64,000 nt of DNA from Orientallactaga sibirica (taxonomy: Eukaryota; Chordata; Mammalia; Rodentia; Dipodidae), in assembly GCA_036365145.1 (NCBI GenBank), contig JAEOAD010000026.1, forward strand, positions 124,001 to 188,000. Direction: 5' to 3'. The position numbers were made by a program, and so were the translations under genes. Shown here in pieces: positions 33,155 through 44,271 of this stretch. Below the pieces are notes generated by a model. The model was given only the letters and a program-made list of their open reading frames with translations, was not told the origin of the DNA and searched no databases. The first letter of the stretch is position 1; each line of letters begins with the position of its first letter.

Positions 33155-33361
33155 TATTTACTTTAATAGCAATTTTTATTTATTGTCAAGGAAGAAAAGA
33201 AAGAGAGAGAGAGAGAGACCAGGGCCTCCTGCTACTGTAATAAACTACAAATACATGCACCATTTTGAACATCTAGCTTTCAGTAAGTAGTGAGGAATTG
33301 AACTTGGGCTGTCAGGCTTTGAAAACACGTGTCTTAAACTACTGAGCCATATCCCCAGCCC
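33155..33361 (-). mobile_element. tRNA-SINE A (diverged)
   Basis: GAAAGAGAGAGAGAGAGAGAC ... CTGAGCCATATCCCCAGCCCC. Confidence 0.75.
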
Positions 33362-33509
33362 CTCTTTTCAGATTTATACAATGGAGAATATGATATCTGA
33401 CTTGGAGGATTGCTGTAAGGATCAGAGCTACCCATACAGGCTCATGTTGAATTACAGCTGTCGTGGGGTAGTGTGTGATGAGAGAGTGACTGCAATCATT
33501 AAAGCGTGG

Positions 33510-33735
33510 TTGATTGGGCTTGAGAGATGACGCTGTGGTTACAGGTGCTTGCTTGAAAAGCCTACAGGCTGCATTTGATTCCCCAGTACTCACGTAAAGC
33601 CAGATGCACAAAGTCGTGCATGCGTCTGGAGTTCATTTGCAGTGCCTAGAGACCCTGGTGTGCCAATACTCACTCTCTCTCTCTCTCTCTCTTTCCTTCT
33701 ACCTGTTTCTCTTTTCAAAATAAATAAAATAAAAT
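33510..33735 (+). mobile_element. tRNA-SINE A
   Basis: GGGCTTGAGAGATGACGCTG ... AATAAATAAAATAAAATG. Confidence 0.8.
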
Positions 33736-33739
33736 GTGG

Positions 33740-34265
33740 TTGAGAAAAGGTAAAGAAAGTCTGGAAAACACAGACCCAAGGCAAGCTTAATAAGGCAGGA
33801 TGATTAAATGTAATATTGGGAAATTTGAATAAATGTACATTTCAGTTAATGATATGAGATGGTTTAGCTGAGTTCAGGGCCCAGCTTTGCCTCTGATTAT
33901 CAATGCATTACTAGACAAGTTCCTCAGAAGCCTGACTTTGTTTGCTAGAACACGAGAGTCCTCCAGTCACCTGCTTTCATTGCTATAACAGTTCAACGTG
34001 CAACACGACACCCAGCAAGCGCATGGAGTAAGCAGTCAGTACAAACTGGGTATGAAAATGACGGCTCTCTCACACATACGCACTAGTCATTACATGTCAG
34101 GACTGTTGCTTAGATAACAAGAAGGAGAATCCTGTCATTAGATCGTTATCACTATTATCATTATTAGCACTGCGAAGTGACGGGAAGTGACTTCAGACAA
34201 GAGTCAGAGGCTCTGAATCCACGGGGAGGCTTGTTGGCCAATTTCAGCATCCCGAGATGATGGGA
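33740..34265. other. Intergenic sequence, nothing recognised
   Basis: No repeat or open frame that I can support. Confidence 0.45.
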
Positions 34266-34269
34266 AAGT

Positions 34270-35725
34270 CACCAGAAAGAGAAAAGGGGGGAAAATATCA
34301 AGATAAATATTGAAATTAGTAACCAAGCTCTAATGCAGGGGAAGGAAGACAGATCGCTAGAAAGAGAAAAAGGGGGAATATCAAGGTAAATATTGAAATT
34401 AGTAATCAAGCTCTAATGCAGGGGAAGGATGACAGATCGCTAGAAAGAGAAAAAGGGGGAAATATCAAGGTAAATATTGAAATTAGTAATCAAGCTCGAA
34501 TGCAGGGGAAGGAGGACAGATCTCTAGAAAGAGAAAAAGGGGGAATATCAAGGTAAATATTGAAATTAGGCTCTAATGCAGGGAAGGATGACAGATCGCT
34601 AGAAAGAGAAAAAGGGGGGGAATATCAAGGTAAATATTGAAATTAGTAATCAAGCTCGAATGCAGGGGAAGGAGGACAGATCGCTAGAAAGAGAAAAAGG
34701 GGGAAATATCAAGGTAAATATTGAAATTAGTAACCAAGCTCTAATGCAGGGGAAGGAGGACAGATCGCTAGAAAGAGAAAAAGGGGGAATATCAAGGTAA
34801 ATATTGAAATTAGTAACCAAGCTCTAATGCAGGGGAAGGAGGACAGATCTCTAGAAAGAGAAAAGGGGGGAAAATATCAAGGTAAATATTGAAATTAGTA
34901 ACCAAGCTCTAATGCAGGGGAAGGATGACAGATCGCTAGAAAGAGAAAAAGGGGGGGAATATCAAGGTAAATATTGAAATTAGTAATCAAGCTCGAATGC
35001 AGGGGAAGGAGGACAGATCGCTAGAAAGAGAAAAAGGGGAAATATCAAGGTAAATATTGAAATTAGTAACCAAGCTCTAATGCAGGGGAAGGAGGACAGA
35101 TCGCTAGAAAGAGAAAAAGGGGGAAATATCAAGGTAAATATTGAAATTAGTAATCAAGCTCAAATGCAGGGGAAGGAGGAAATTAGTGGGGGAATATCAA
35201 GGTAAATATTGAAATTAGTAACCAAGCTCTAATGCAGGGGAAGGAGGACAGATCTCTAGAAAGAGAAAAAGGGGGAAAATATCAAGGTAAATATTGAAAT
35301 TAGTAATCAAGCTCGAATGCAGGGGAAGGAGGACAGATCGCTAGAAAGAGAAAAAGGGGGAAATATCAAAGTAAATATTGAAATTAGTAATCAAGCTCGA
35401 ATGCAGGGGAAGGAGGACAGATCTCTAGAAAGAGAAAAGGGGGAATATCAAGGTAAATATTGAAATTAGTAATCAAGCTCTAATGCAGGGGAAGGAGGAC
35501 AGATCTCTGAGAAACAGGTGGTAAATATTGAAATTAGTAATGACTAACAGGGAAAACAGATCGCTAGAAAGAGAAAAAGGGGGAATATCAAGGTAAATAT
35601 TGCCTAATGTGTGGAATGCAGGGGAAGGAGGATAATCCCAAGGTAAAGGACTTGCAGGGAAGGAGGACAGATCGCTAGAAAGAGAAAAAGGAAATATCAA
35701 GGTAAAGATTGAAATTAGTAATCAG
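34270..35725 (+). repeat. 82-bp minisatellite
   Basis: About 17 tandem units of 80-84 bp, each with GCTAGAAAGAGAAAAAGGGGG, ATATCAAGGTAAATATTGAA, ATTAGTAATCAAGCTC and GAATGCAGGGGAAGGAGGAC. Units differ by a few bases (AACCAAGCTCT or AATCAAGCTCG; ATCGCTAG or ATCTCTAG), which gives a variant map. After about 35500 the copies are deleted and scrambled. Confidence 0.95.
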
Positions 35726-35790
35726 GCCATGCCTGGGACAGATCAAAGGGTGGATTTGCTGACAGGTGTCTCACAAAAATATAATAACTT

Positions 35791-35850
35791 GGGCTGGAGA
35801 GATTAGCAGGCCAGCCTGGGATACAAAGGGAGACTGTCTCAAAAATAAAT
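35791..35850 (+). mobile_element. SINE head fused to B1-like end
   Basis: GGGCTGGAGAGATTAGCAGG runs straight into CCAGCCTGGGATACAAAGGG ... CTGTCTCAAAAATAAAT: a tRNA-SINE head joined to a B1 3' part, either a chimaera or a deletion across two elements. Confidence 0.55.
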
Positions 35851-35856
35851 AACTAT

Positions 35857-36095
35857 GGGCTGGAGAGATAGCTCAATGCTCAGGTGCTTGCCTGAAAAGC
35901 CTAATGACCCAGTTTTGATTCCCTAGTACCCATGTAAAGCCAGATGCAGAGTGGATCCTGCATCTGGAGTTCGTTTGCAGCAGCTAGAGGTCCTGGCAAA
36001 CACGTTCTCTCTTTTTTTCTCTCTCTCTCTCCCTCCCTCCCTCCATCCATCCTTGAAAATAAATAAAATAATTTAAAAAAATAAATTAAATCTCC
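35857..36095 (+). mobile_element. tRNA-SINE A
   Basis: GGGCTGGAGAGATAGCTCAAT ... (CT)n, CCATCCATCC and AAATAAATAAAATAA. Confidence 0.82.
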
Positions 36096-36211
36096 CACAC
36101 AGAGAGAGAGACAGACTGGTACATTCGTGACCCCACACTAAATGCTGATAAGCCCACTGCGGAGGGCCCTCAGTGGAATGGGGGCAGAGATGGAACATCA
36201 GAGCATAACCC

Positions 36212-36400
36212 AAGGCTGGAGAGATGACTTAGTGTTAGTTAACACGCTTGCTTGCAAAGCCTAAGGACCCAGGTTTGACCCATGTAAACCAGATGCACAA
36301 GGTGGTGCACATATCTGGAGTTCATTTGCCATGGCTAAAGGCCCTGGAGTGCTCATACTCTCTTCCTCCCTCTCTCCCTCTCAAATACATAAGTGAGTAT
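36212..36400 (+). mobile_element. tRNA-SINE A
   Basis: AGGCTGGAGAGATGACTTAG ... CTCTCAAATACATAAG; its B-box region is shortened. Confidence 0.8.
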
Positions 36401-36406
36401 AACTCA

Positions 36407-36627
36407 GGCTGGAGGGATGGCTTAGCAGTTAAGGCATTTGCCTGCAAAGACAAAGGTCCCAGGTTTGATTCCCCAGGACCCATGTAAGCCAGATGCACAA
36501 GGTGGTGCATGTGTCTGGAGTTTGTTTGCAGTGGCTAGAGGCTTTGGTGTGCCCATTCTCTCTTTCTCTCTGCCTCTTCCTCTCTCTCTCAAATAAATAA
36601 AGAAATAAAATATTGTTTAAAAAGAAA
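36407..36627 (+). mobile_element. tRNA-SINE A
   Basis: AGGCTGGAGGGATGGCTTAGC ... CAAATAAATAAAGAAATAAAA. Confidence 0.84.
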
Positions 36628-36923
36628 GAAATTAACAACTGTGAGGTCTGCTGTTCTCAGAAATGGGGAAGAATGGAAGCTGAGAACAATCTGCAGGAGT
36701 CTGGCATCCGACGTCCTGAGTAGCTGCATCCTCCATGAGTGAGTGAGCTTCTTTCTTTCAGAGCAATTCTCTTTCGTGACGCTGGACAGATGGCCACCGA
36801 GCTCTGCCATTCCTCAGAGGGAGGAGATTTTCTCCCCAGAAAGCCATCCCAGCCCTTGACAAGAGAATCGAAGTAGAGAAGCAGACTGTTAGGGTGACGC
36901 TGGGAGATGGTGGAGCACTCGTC

Positions 36924-37650
36924 CCCGAGGATGCAGCGGTGGGGTAGCGCAGGAGGAGGCACAGCTGGTTATAGGGGAGGATGCAGTGGTGGGGTAGCGC
37001 AGGAGGAGGTACAGCTGGTTATAGGGGAGGATGCAGTGGTGGGGTAGCGCAGGAGGAGGTACAGCTGTTTATAGGGGAGGATGATAGCGCAGGAGGAGGT
37101 ACAGCTGTTTATAGGGGAGGATGCAGCGGTGGGGTAGCGCAGGAGGAGGCACAGCTGGTTATAGGGGAGGATGCAGCGGTGGGGTAGCGCAGGAGGAGGC
37201 ACAGCTGGTTATCGGGGAGGATGCAGCGGTGGGGTAGCGCAGGAGGAGGCACAGCTGGTTATAGGGGAGGATGCAGTGGTGGGGTAGCGCAGGAGGAGGC
37301 ACAGCTGGTTATCGGGGAGGATGCAGTGGTGGGGTAGCGCGGGAGGAGGCACAGCTGGTTATAGGGGAGGATGGCGGTGGGGTAGCACAGGAGGAGCACA
37401 GCTGGTTATAGGGGAGGATGCAGCGGTGGGGTCAGGAGGAGGCACAGCTGGTTATAGGGGAGGATGCAGTGGTGGGGTAGCGCAGGAGGAGGTACAGCTG
37501 TTTATAGGGGAGGATGCAGCGGTGGGGTAGCGCAGGAGGAGGCACAGCACCAGGATGCAGCGGTGGGGTAGCGCAGGAGGAGGCACAGCTGGTTATCGGG
37601 GAGGATGCAGCGGTGGGGTAACGCAGGAGGAGGCACAGCTGGTTATCGGG
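36924..37650 (+). repeat. 50-bp minisatellite
   Basis: About 14 units of 50 bp: GGATGCAGCGGTGGGGTAGC, GCAGGAGGAGGCACAGCTGG, TTATAGGGGA. Variants are CAGTGG, GGTACAGCTGTTT and TTATCGG. A few units are shortened by about 10-20 bp. The long open frames here are a by-product of the repeat. Confidence 0.95.
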
Positions 37651-37884
37651 ATCTCCAACACAGGGCTCAGCGCAAAGCACCAGCTCGAGGCCAGCGAGAA
37701 TAAACCCAGATACATGTCACAGCTCGCAGCTTATCAATGACCTCTGCTCCTCCTGTTTTCAAGTTTTCGTGAGGCCTCTAAACCTATACTTTGCAAAAGC
37801 TTTTTTTGGGAGGGAGGGAGTGGGGGTGGGAAGTGGATTACCAATCTTTGTTTCTCTGCTGCTAACATCCTGGTCATTTCATAC

Positions 37885-38128
37885 TTTTTTTTTGGAGAGA
37901 GACACAGAGAGAGACAGACAGAGAGGGAGAGGGAGACAGAGATGGGCGCACCAGCAGTCTCTCAGCTGCTGTGAACGAAATCTAGACGTGTGCGCCCCCT
38001 TGTGGTCAAGTGAGGCATTGCACCCTTGCCTCACTTTGCATCTGGCTAAACATGGGACCTGGAGATTGGAAACGGGTTCTTAGGCTTAGGAGGCAGGGCC
38101 TTAATCGCTAAGCCATCTCTCCAGCCCC
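37885..38128 (-). mobile_element. tRNA-SINE B
   Basis: GAGAGACACAGAGAGAGACAG ... GGTCAAGTGAGGCATTGCAC ... CCATCTCTCCAGCCCC. Direct repeats CATTTCATACTTTT flank it. Confidence 0.9.
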
Positions 38129-38134
38129 ATTTCA

Positions 38135-39040
38135 TACTTTTGATATGGCTTTACAGGACAATCTGAAAGGTGGAAGTAATACCTTTTTATTACTACCCCA
38201 GCTCTTTAAAAAAAAAAAAAGCAGAAAGAGATTAGAGTTCTTACTTATAAGTCATTCTGGTTAAGTTTTAACTATTGGTGGTTGAGACTAGGGGCTGAAA
38301 CAAGCTGTTTTTTTTTTTTTTCTTTCTCCCCAGCTGATGTTGTGTTTTTGCCAGAAACCATTCGCTGCTTTCCCTCGTTGGCGGAGCTAATGAATGGTTA
38401 GAGGACACGAGGCAGCTGAGGTCTATAATCTGAAGCATTGCTAATTAACCCTGAGGCTTGCATGCAATTGTGAGCTGAACTATCTTCATCATGTTAAAGA
38501 ACTCAGAATGGACTCCTACTGGAAATATCCATGTAAACAGTGCTTTCTCTGACGTCATCTCCTGACCTTATTGACTATGCAAATATGGTTAGCTGCCCTC
38601 AGACCTCGTAGTGGACCATAGGATTCAAACAGGTCCTCTTCATTTACCGTCACGTCTCCCGGGGCCAAGGACACAGAAAAGAAATGGCAAGGATCACCAG
38701 AAGAAAGCTTTTTAAAAAGATTTAAAAAGATATAGAGGTAATTTAAAAAAGTATTTCCTACTCTAGTTTCCTTTGTAATCACACAACTTGTACATATCCT
38801 TTAAATAATACAGTTCAGAAACTCAAAATATCTTCATCATTTCATAATAACAGGCGGGTCTACATCCTGCCAGTCACTTTGGTGTGCACAAAATTGGATC
38901 ATTCTGCTGCATCGTTTGCCCGTTTCACTTATGAGTCCTGTCATTAAATATTTCCCATGATGTCATTATGGTTTAAAGTCTTCTTCACCATCAGCTAAAT
39001 GTCCACACATTCTCATAATTACTCCTTCAGGACACACGTG
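38135..39040. other. Repeat-poor intergenic stretch
   Basis: About 0.9 kb free of SINEs except for short A and T runs. It holds ATTGCTAATTAA (38437-38448) and GCTAATGAATGG. It could be conserved non-coding DNA. No gene is supported. Confidence 0.4.
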
Positions 39041-39560
39041 CTAGGCAGAACATTTTAAGTCTTTAACACATGGTTAAAAAATGGGTTCTTGGGCTGGAGA
39101 GATGGCTTAGAGGTTAAGGCGCCTGCCTGCTAAGCCTAAGAACCCGGTTCCAATCTCCAGGTCCCACGTTTAGCCAGATGCAAAGTGACACAAGGGCGCA
39201 ATGCCGCACTTGCCCACAAGGGGGCGCACACATCTGGATTTCGTTCACAGCAGCTGAGAGACTGCTGGCGTGCCCATTTCTATCTGTCTCCCTCTCCCTC
39301 TCTCTCTGTGTATCTCTCCAAAAATAAAAAAATAAAAAATAAAATTATTTTTTAAAATTATTTAAAAAATGGGTTCTTGGGCAAAATAGATGGCTCCGTG
39401 GTTAAAGAGGCTTGCTTGCAAAGCCTGCTGGCCACATGCACACATGCTAGGCAGAATAATTCAGAACATTTTAAGTCTTTAACACATGGTTAAAAAATGG
39501 GTTCTTGGGCAGAAGAGATGGCTCTGTGGTTAAAGGGGCTTGCTTGCAAAGCCTGCTGGC
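39041..39560 (+). repeat. Tandem duplication (~120 bp unit) split by a SINE B
   Basis: GTGCTAGGCAGAACATTTTAAG ... TTAAAAAATGGGTTCTTGGGC and a SINE-like head occur at 39041-39090 plus 39362-39430, and again at about 39440-39560. The SINE at 39091 sits inside the first copy. Confidence 0.8.
39091..39361 (+). mobile_element. tRNA-SINE B
   Basis: GGGCTGGAGAGATGGCTTAGA, ACACAAGGGCGCAATGCCGC, A/T-rich tail. The word AAAAAATGGGTTCTTGG flanks both sides as target duplication. Confidence 0.88.
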
Positions 39561-39722
39561 CCAGGTTCAATTTCCCAGCCACTTACATAAAGCCAGGCGT
39601 GAAAAGTGGTGTATGTGTCTGCAGTCCATTTTCAGCAACAGGAGGCCATTGTGCACCCTGCCCACCCCCACCCACAGTCAGGCGAATGCATGCACACACA
39701 TGTACAAATAAATAAAAAAATA
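39508..39722 (+). mobile_element. tRNA-SINE A (diverged)
   Basis: GGGCAGAAGAGATGGCTCTG ... GTACAAATAAATAAAAAAATA. Confidence 0.75.
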
Positions 39723-40019
39723 TTAATACTAGTAATTATCTTGATTTTATAAATTTATACTCTGACCAGTGGTGGAAGAATGTACCTTTTCACCCACATT
39801 AACAATGAAAACAAAATCCCTTGGAGGACATTAGTTCTACAGTAGTTGCCAACTGTGATGTCATGTGATTAGAGGTTTTTGTCTGTGAAGAGGCAGGACT
39901 TTGTGACATGCTAATGACTCTTCTACATTCCCGTGTGCCCTGGGTTCCATGGGATGATGTTGAGCACTCCGAACTGGGAGTCCAAAATCCCCTTGTGTTC
40001 GCAACTCCACTACTTAGTA

Positions 40020-40152
40020 CTTCTGCAGATGGGCTCCAGATGCATAAGTCACTTTGTGCATCTGGCTTTCTGTAGGTACTAGTGAGTTGAACCCAGGTCA
40101 GCAGGCTTTATAAGCCAGTTCCTTTAACCACTGAGCCATCTCCACAGCCCCC
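40020..40152 (-). mobile_element. tRNA-SINE A, partial
   Basis: CTTTGTGCATCTGGCTTTCTG ... CTGAGCCATCTCCACAGCCCC. Confidence 0.78.
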
Positions 40153-40195
40153 TATTTAGGACTTCTATGTTGACCTAAAGATATTACTTTTTCTT

Positions 40196-40410
40196 TTTTA
40201 ATGTTTTTTATTTTTATTTATTTATTATTTGACAGAGAGGGAGGAAGGGAGAGAGAGAATGGGCACGTCAGGGCCTCCAGCCCCTGCAAGTGAACTCCAG
40301 ATGCATGTGCCCCCTTGTGCATCTGGTTAATGTGGGTCCTGGGGAATCGAACCTGGGTCCTTTGGCTTTGCAGGCAAATGCCTTAACCGCTAAGCCATTC
40401 CTCCAGCCCA
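40196..40410 (-). mobile_element. tRNA-SINE A
   Basis: GAATGGGCACGTCAGGGCCTC ... CTAAGCCATTCCTCCAGCCC. Confidence 0.84.
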
Positions 40411-40414
40411 AGAT

Positions 40415-41000
40415 TTTACTTTTCTTAATGAATTACATGTCACAACACCATGGGAAGAGACTTTGCTAACCTACACTGATGCACAAACTCAATCTTTCAA
40501 ATCTCTAGGTTTGTGAAAATGAGTTGGAACATGGAATATTTTTCCAGCTACAGATACAGCCATTTGCTTACAAACAATAATACAAAGCATTGTATAGCCC
40601 TTAAAATCAATGTTATTCCCCACCTTCCCTATGGTTTTACATACATTCTCAAAGTACACAGACATTTTATATCACAGAACTTCCTGAATCAATGTAGTCA
40701 GAGTTAAATCCAGATAGCCACATAGACTAAGACCATTTATTTCCCAAGTAGCTTTGAGATTTGTACACAAAATACCACTGCTTCAGTAAGCTTTTCTCCT
40801 CCTAATTTAATTATAACTTATTAATTTGCAATTTATTTCCTTCTAACAGAATTATATCAAAGCTTTAAATTTCCTCTAAGTACTGCGTAAGGTCACTTCC
40901 TATGAGTGTTATTTCATTATAATTCTTGTCTGATTATTGTTTGATTTCCTTTGACCAATGAGTTGTAATAAACAGATGGGGGTGAAGCTTACTATCATTT
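40415..41000. other. AT-rich intergenic sequence, nothing recognised
   Basis: No repeat or gene that I can support. Confidence 0.45.
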
Positions 41001-41009
41001 CACATTTTT

Positions 41010-41188
41010 ATTTTTATTTTTATTTTTGGTTTTTTTGTTTTTCGGTTTTTCAAGGTAGCGTCTCACTCTGGCCCAGGCTGACCTGGAATTCACTATGTAG
41101 TCTCAGGATGGCCTCGAACTCATGGCGATCCTCCTACCTCTGCCTCCAGAGTGCTGGGATTAAAGGTGTGTGCCACCACGCCCGGCTT
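41010..41188 (-). mobile_element. B1 SINE
   Basis: TTTCAAGGTAGCGTCTCACTC ... TGTGCCACCACGCCCGGC. Confidence 0.87.
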
Positions 41189-41206
41189 ATTTCACCTTTT
41201 AATTCC

Positions 41207-41300
41207 TTTCTTTGTTTTTTTTTTCCTTTCCTTTCCTTTCCTTTCCTTTCCTTTCCTTTCCTTTCCTTTCCTTTCCTTTCCCTTCCCTTCCCTTCCCTTT

Positions 41301-41343
<43 letters not shown>

Positions 41344-41369
41344 CTCCTTCTTTCTTTCTTTCTTTTTTT

Positions 41370-41405
<36 letters not shown>

Positions 41406-41413
41406 TTTTTTTG
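41207..41413 (+). repeat. Pyrimidine tract (CCTTT)n/(CTTT)n
   Basis: About 200 bp of almost pure C and T. Open frames in it are artefacts. Confidence 0.95.
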
Positions 41414-41419
41414 TTGTTG

Positions 41420-42585
41420 TTCAAATAATGTTGCCAGGTATTGATTTTTCTTGGATAGCTGCTTTCTCTTGAATCACTGGAGCCTGGGCTATACGAGCCC
41501 CTGATTAACACACCCATGTGGAGGAAGGGATCCCAGCACGTAGGAGGCAAGCCTGGGCTATGAGACCAGACTCCCCCACATGGGGAGAGAGATTGTAGCC
41601 CAAAGTTATTATACAACCCTCATCTTCCCCACCTCACTGCCCCGCCCTCCTCTCTCTCCTGGACTTCTTGCTGTTATCGAGAAGTCAGCTGTTGCCTCGG
41701 GTATCCGTTTAGGTGTCTGCCCTGTACTCTGACTGCTCCGAGCACCTTCTGTCTTTGGTGATGTGTGTCACATTCCAGCATGTGCGAGGGTGGCTTTCTC
41801 TGCATCTATGGGCTTGAAATGAATGCGGCTACTTGAGTCTTCCTTATCCCTTCACTAGCTTCTCTTACTTCAACACTCCCCTTCACAGATTCTGTCTGTG
41901 CCTTTGGGCTACAAAACCTCTCCCCTCTCTACCTCTCTCTCTCTCTTGCTCCTGCCATGTGGAATCAAGGTATCACATAGCTCAGGCTGGCCTCCTGAGT
42001 GGTGGGATTACAAGTGTTGGAGTCTGTCTGTCTCTCTCCCCGGCCCCATGTGTGTGTTGATGCCAGAGACTTATATAGACTGGGCTGGGATTTCAAATGT
42101 GTGCCAACATGCCCAGCTGGAATCAGGGTTTGGAAAAGCTACCTCCGAGATTCTAATCACCCATGCAGTTGGATGCTCAAGACATCAGCGCTAACTCTAA
42201 AAAGAGCAGAAGAATGACCCTTGGGTAACCCTGCACTGAAAGCATAAATTTGTTTTGTGTCTAAAAGCCTAACTCACTGGGGTCAGCAAAGGGTCTGGAG
42301 ATGGATAGAAGGAGATGAAACGCCAGTGTACAAAGCAGCGTGTGATGTGGAGGGAGCTCAGGGGTCAGCGGCCCACCCTGCTCATTTGAGGGATCCGTGG
42401 AACAGCACACCTCTCCTTCATCAACTGACACCCAGAGCCTGACAAGGAAAGAGCAAAACCACCGGCTGGTTTCTGACAAAGGCTGGAATGGAGGATGGGG
42501 CTGACAAGGGATACGCTCACTGATAATAAATCATAACGATACTGATCTTAAAGCAATTCTTGGGTGTTCATAATTTTTACCACTT
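41420..42585. other. Intergenic sequence, mostly unassigned
   Basis: A decayed B1-like piece (CATAGCTCAGGCTGGCCTCC) is possible at 41960-42020. Otherwise nothing is recognised. Confidence 0.4.
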
Positions 42586-42587
42586 AC

Positions 42588-42797
42588 TATTTATTTATTT
42601 GAGAGAGACAGAGAGAGAGAAAGAGGCAGATAGAGAGAATGAGCACACCAGGGCCTCTAGCCACTGCAATGAACAAACTTCAGATGCATGCGCCACCTTG
42701 TGCATCTGACTTTACGTGGGTCCTGGGGAATCAAAGTGGGGAGAGTCCTTAGGCTCTGCAGGCAGGTGTCTTAACTGTTGAGCCATTTCTCCAGCCC
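42588..42797 (-). mobile_element. tRNA-SINE A
   Basis: GAATGAGCACACCAGGGCCTC ... TTGAGCCATTTCTCCAGCCC. Confidence 0.82.
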
Positions 42798-43047
42798 AAA
42801 TTTTACCACTTATTAAAGACAAAAGCAAATTTGCATTCTATGTAAAGAATTAAATTGTGCATGAATATTTGATACTGCAAGCTCAAGAGCATTTTCATTT
42901 TCTTCCAGAGTTAACTGACATATTGATCTTATAATCAATGGTGCAATATTTTCCATATACACATAGTACAAAGAGACAGAAGTATGTTTAGGGCCATTTC
43001 AGAAAACTCTGTCCTAATCACAAGCTAAAATGATTGAATCTTTTTTT

Positions 43048-43323
43048 TTTTTAATTATTTTTTATTTATTTTTGGAGAGGGACACAGAGAGACACAGACA
43101 GAGAGGGAGAGGGAGACAGAGATGGGCGCACCAGCAGTCTCTCAGCTGCTGTGAACGAAATCCAGATGCGTGCACCCCCTTGTGGGCAAGTGCGGCATTG
43201 CGCCCTTGAGTCATTGCATCTGGCTAAACGTGGGACCTGGAAATTGGAACCGCTGGAGATTGGAACCAGCGTTCTTAGGCTTAGCAGGCAGGCGCCTTAA
43301 CCACTAAGCCATCTCTCCAGCCC
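43048..43323 (-). mobile_element. tRNA-SINE B with duplicated B-box segment
   Basis: CTGGAAATTGGAACCG is followed at once by CTGGAGATTGGAACCA (about 43237-43268): the same 16-bp unit duplicated in the copies at 4687 and 59641. TGAATC flanks it. Confidence 0.87.
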
Positions 43324-43377
43324 TGAATCATTTTTTTTTAAAAAAGAAACTTAAGTCAGCAACTCAAACACATATAC

Positions 43378-43412
43378 ATTTATTTATTTATTTGACAGAG
43401 AGAGAGAAAGAA

Positions 43413-43446
<34 letters not shown>

Positions 43447-43594
43447 GGTTTGCCAGAGCCTTCAGTAACTGCAAAAAACTCAAAATACATGTACCACCTT
43501 GAACATTTGGCTTACATGGGTCCTGGGGAATCTAACCTAGTCCTTTGGCTTTGCAGGCAAATGCCTTAACTGCTAAGCCATCCCTCCAGCCCCA
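43378..43594 (-). mobile_element. tRNA-SINE A
   Basis: (GA)n, GAATGGGTTTGCCAGAGCC ... CTAAGCCATCCCTCCAGCCCC. Confidence 0.82.
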
Positions 43595-43599
43595 AGATA

Positions 43600-44268
43600 T
43601 ATGAATTTGATACTGACCTGCTGAGAAATGAAGGTAGGAAACTATCACAGATCATTACTGTCCCTAATTAAACCATCATGTATATTAAAAAAAACCCAGA
43701 ACAGTGTACGTCATGGTGGACCATAATCTGAAGTCTGAGCTGAGGTGATACAGGAAGTGTTCTTGGTGTTGTGTGGCAGGGCGGCATTCACAATACAATG
43801 TGTGCATGTTGTACGTTCAGAATCAAGGCTGTAGTGAAGTCGTGGGGTGCAACACGGATGAACGCTGCCAGAAACACCTCACGTTCATGACATCTTTAAT
43901 TTTGAATTAATTGCCAGTCTTTGCGTATTCAGAAATCTTTCACTATTGCCAACTTGTCTGCAACCTCCACATTCAGTTCCCTGGCCTCCAGATAGGTCAT
44001 GACCCACACTTAAAGGGGCTGTGGTTTAACGCACCTGTCTTTGGTCTTTGGGTGGGGCAGCCTGTGCAGACTGATAGAGTGTGCGCCAGCCGGCAGATGA
44101 GAGGAGGCGCACACGCGTTTGTAGAGAAACGGACATCTTCTTTACTATTTCTCTCTCAAGGATATGGGATGAAAACACCCAATACTTCGTCTGTGATCAA
44201 GAAGAGGGGAACACGGGTTCAGTAATTTCTTCGCCTCTGAATAGCATGTCGTAGGTGAAGTTTCACAT
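43600..44268. other. Intergenic sequence, nothing recognised
   Basis: Includes an open frame at 43911-44225 (+) with no family match or exon signals. It is probably chance. Confidence 0.4.
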
Positions 44269-44271
44269 CAT

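Noticed and set aside
34270..35725. CRISPR-like array
   Set aside because: Units are contiguous tandem copies with no unique spacers, in a mammalian genome.
36981..37680. Gly/Ala-rich open frames on both strands
   Set aside because: 50-bp minisatellite; the unit length is not a multiple of three.
41134..41616. Lys/Arg/Glu-rich open frame on the minus strand, and its Phe/Ser/Leu counterpart on the plus strand
   Set aside because: Direct translation of the (CCTTT)n tract.
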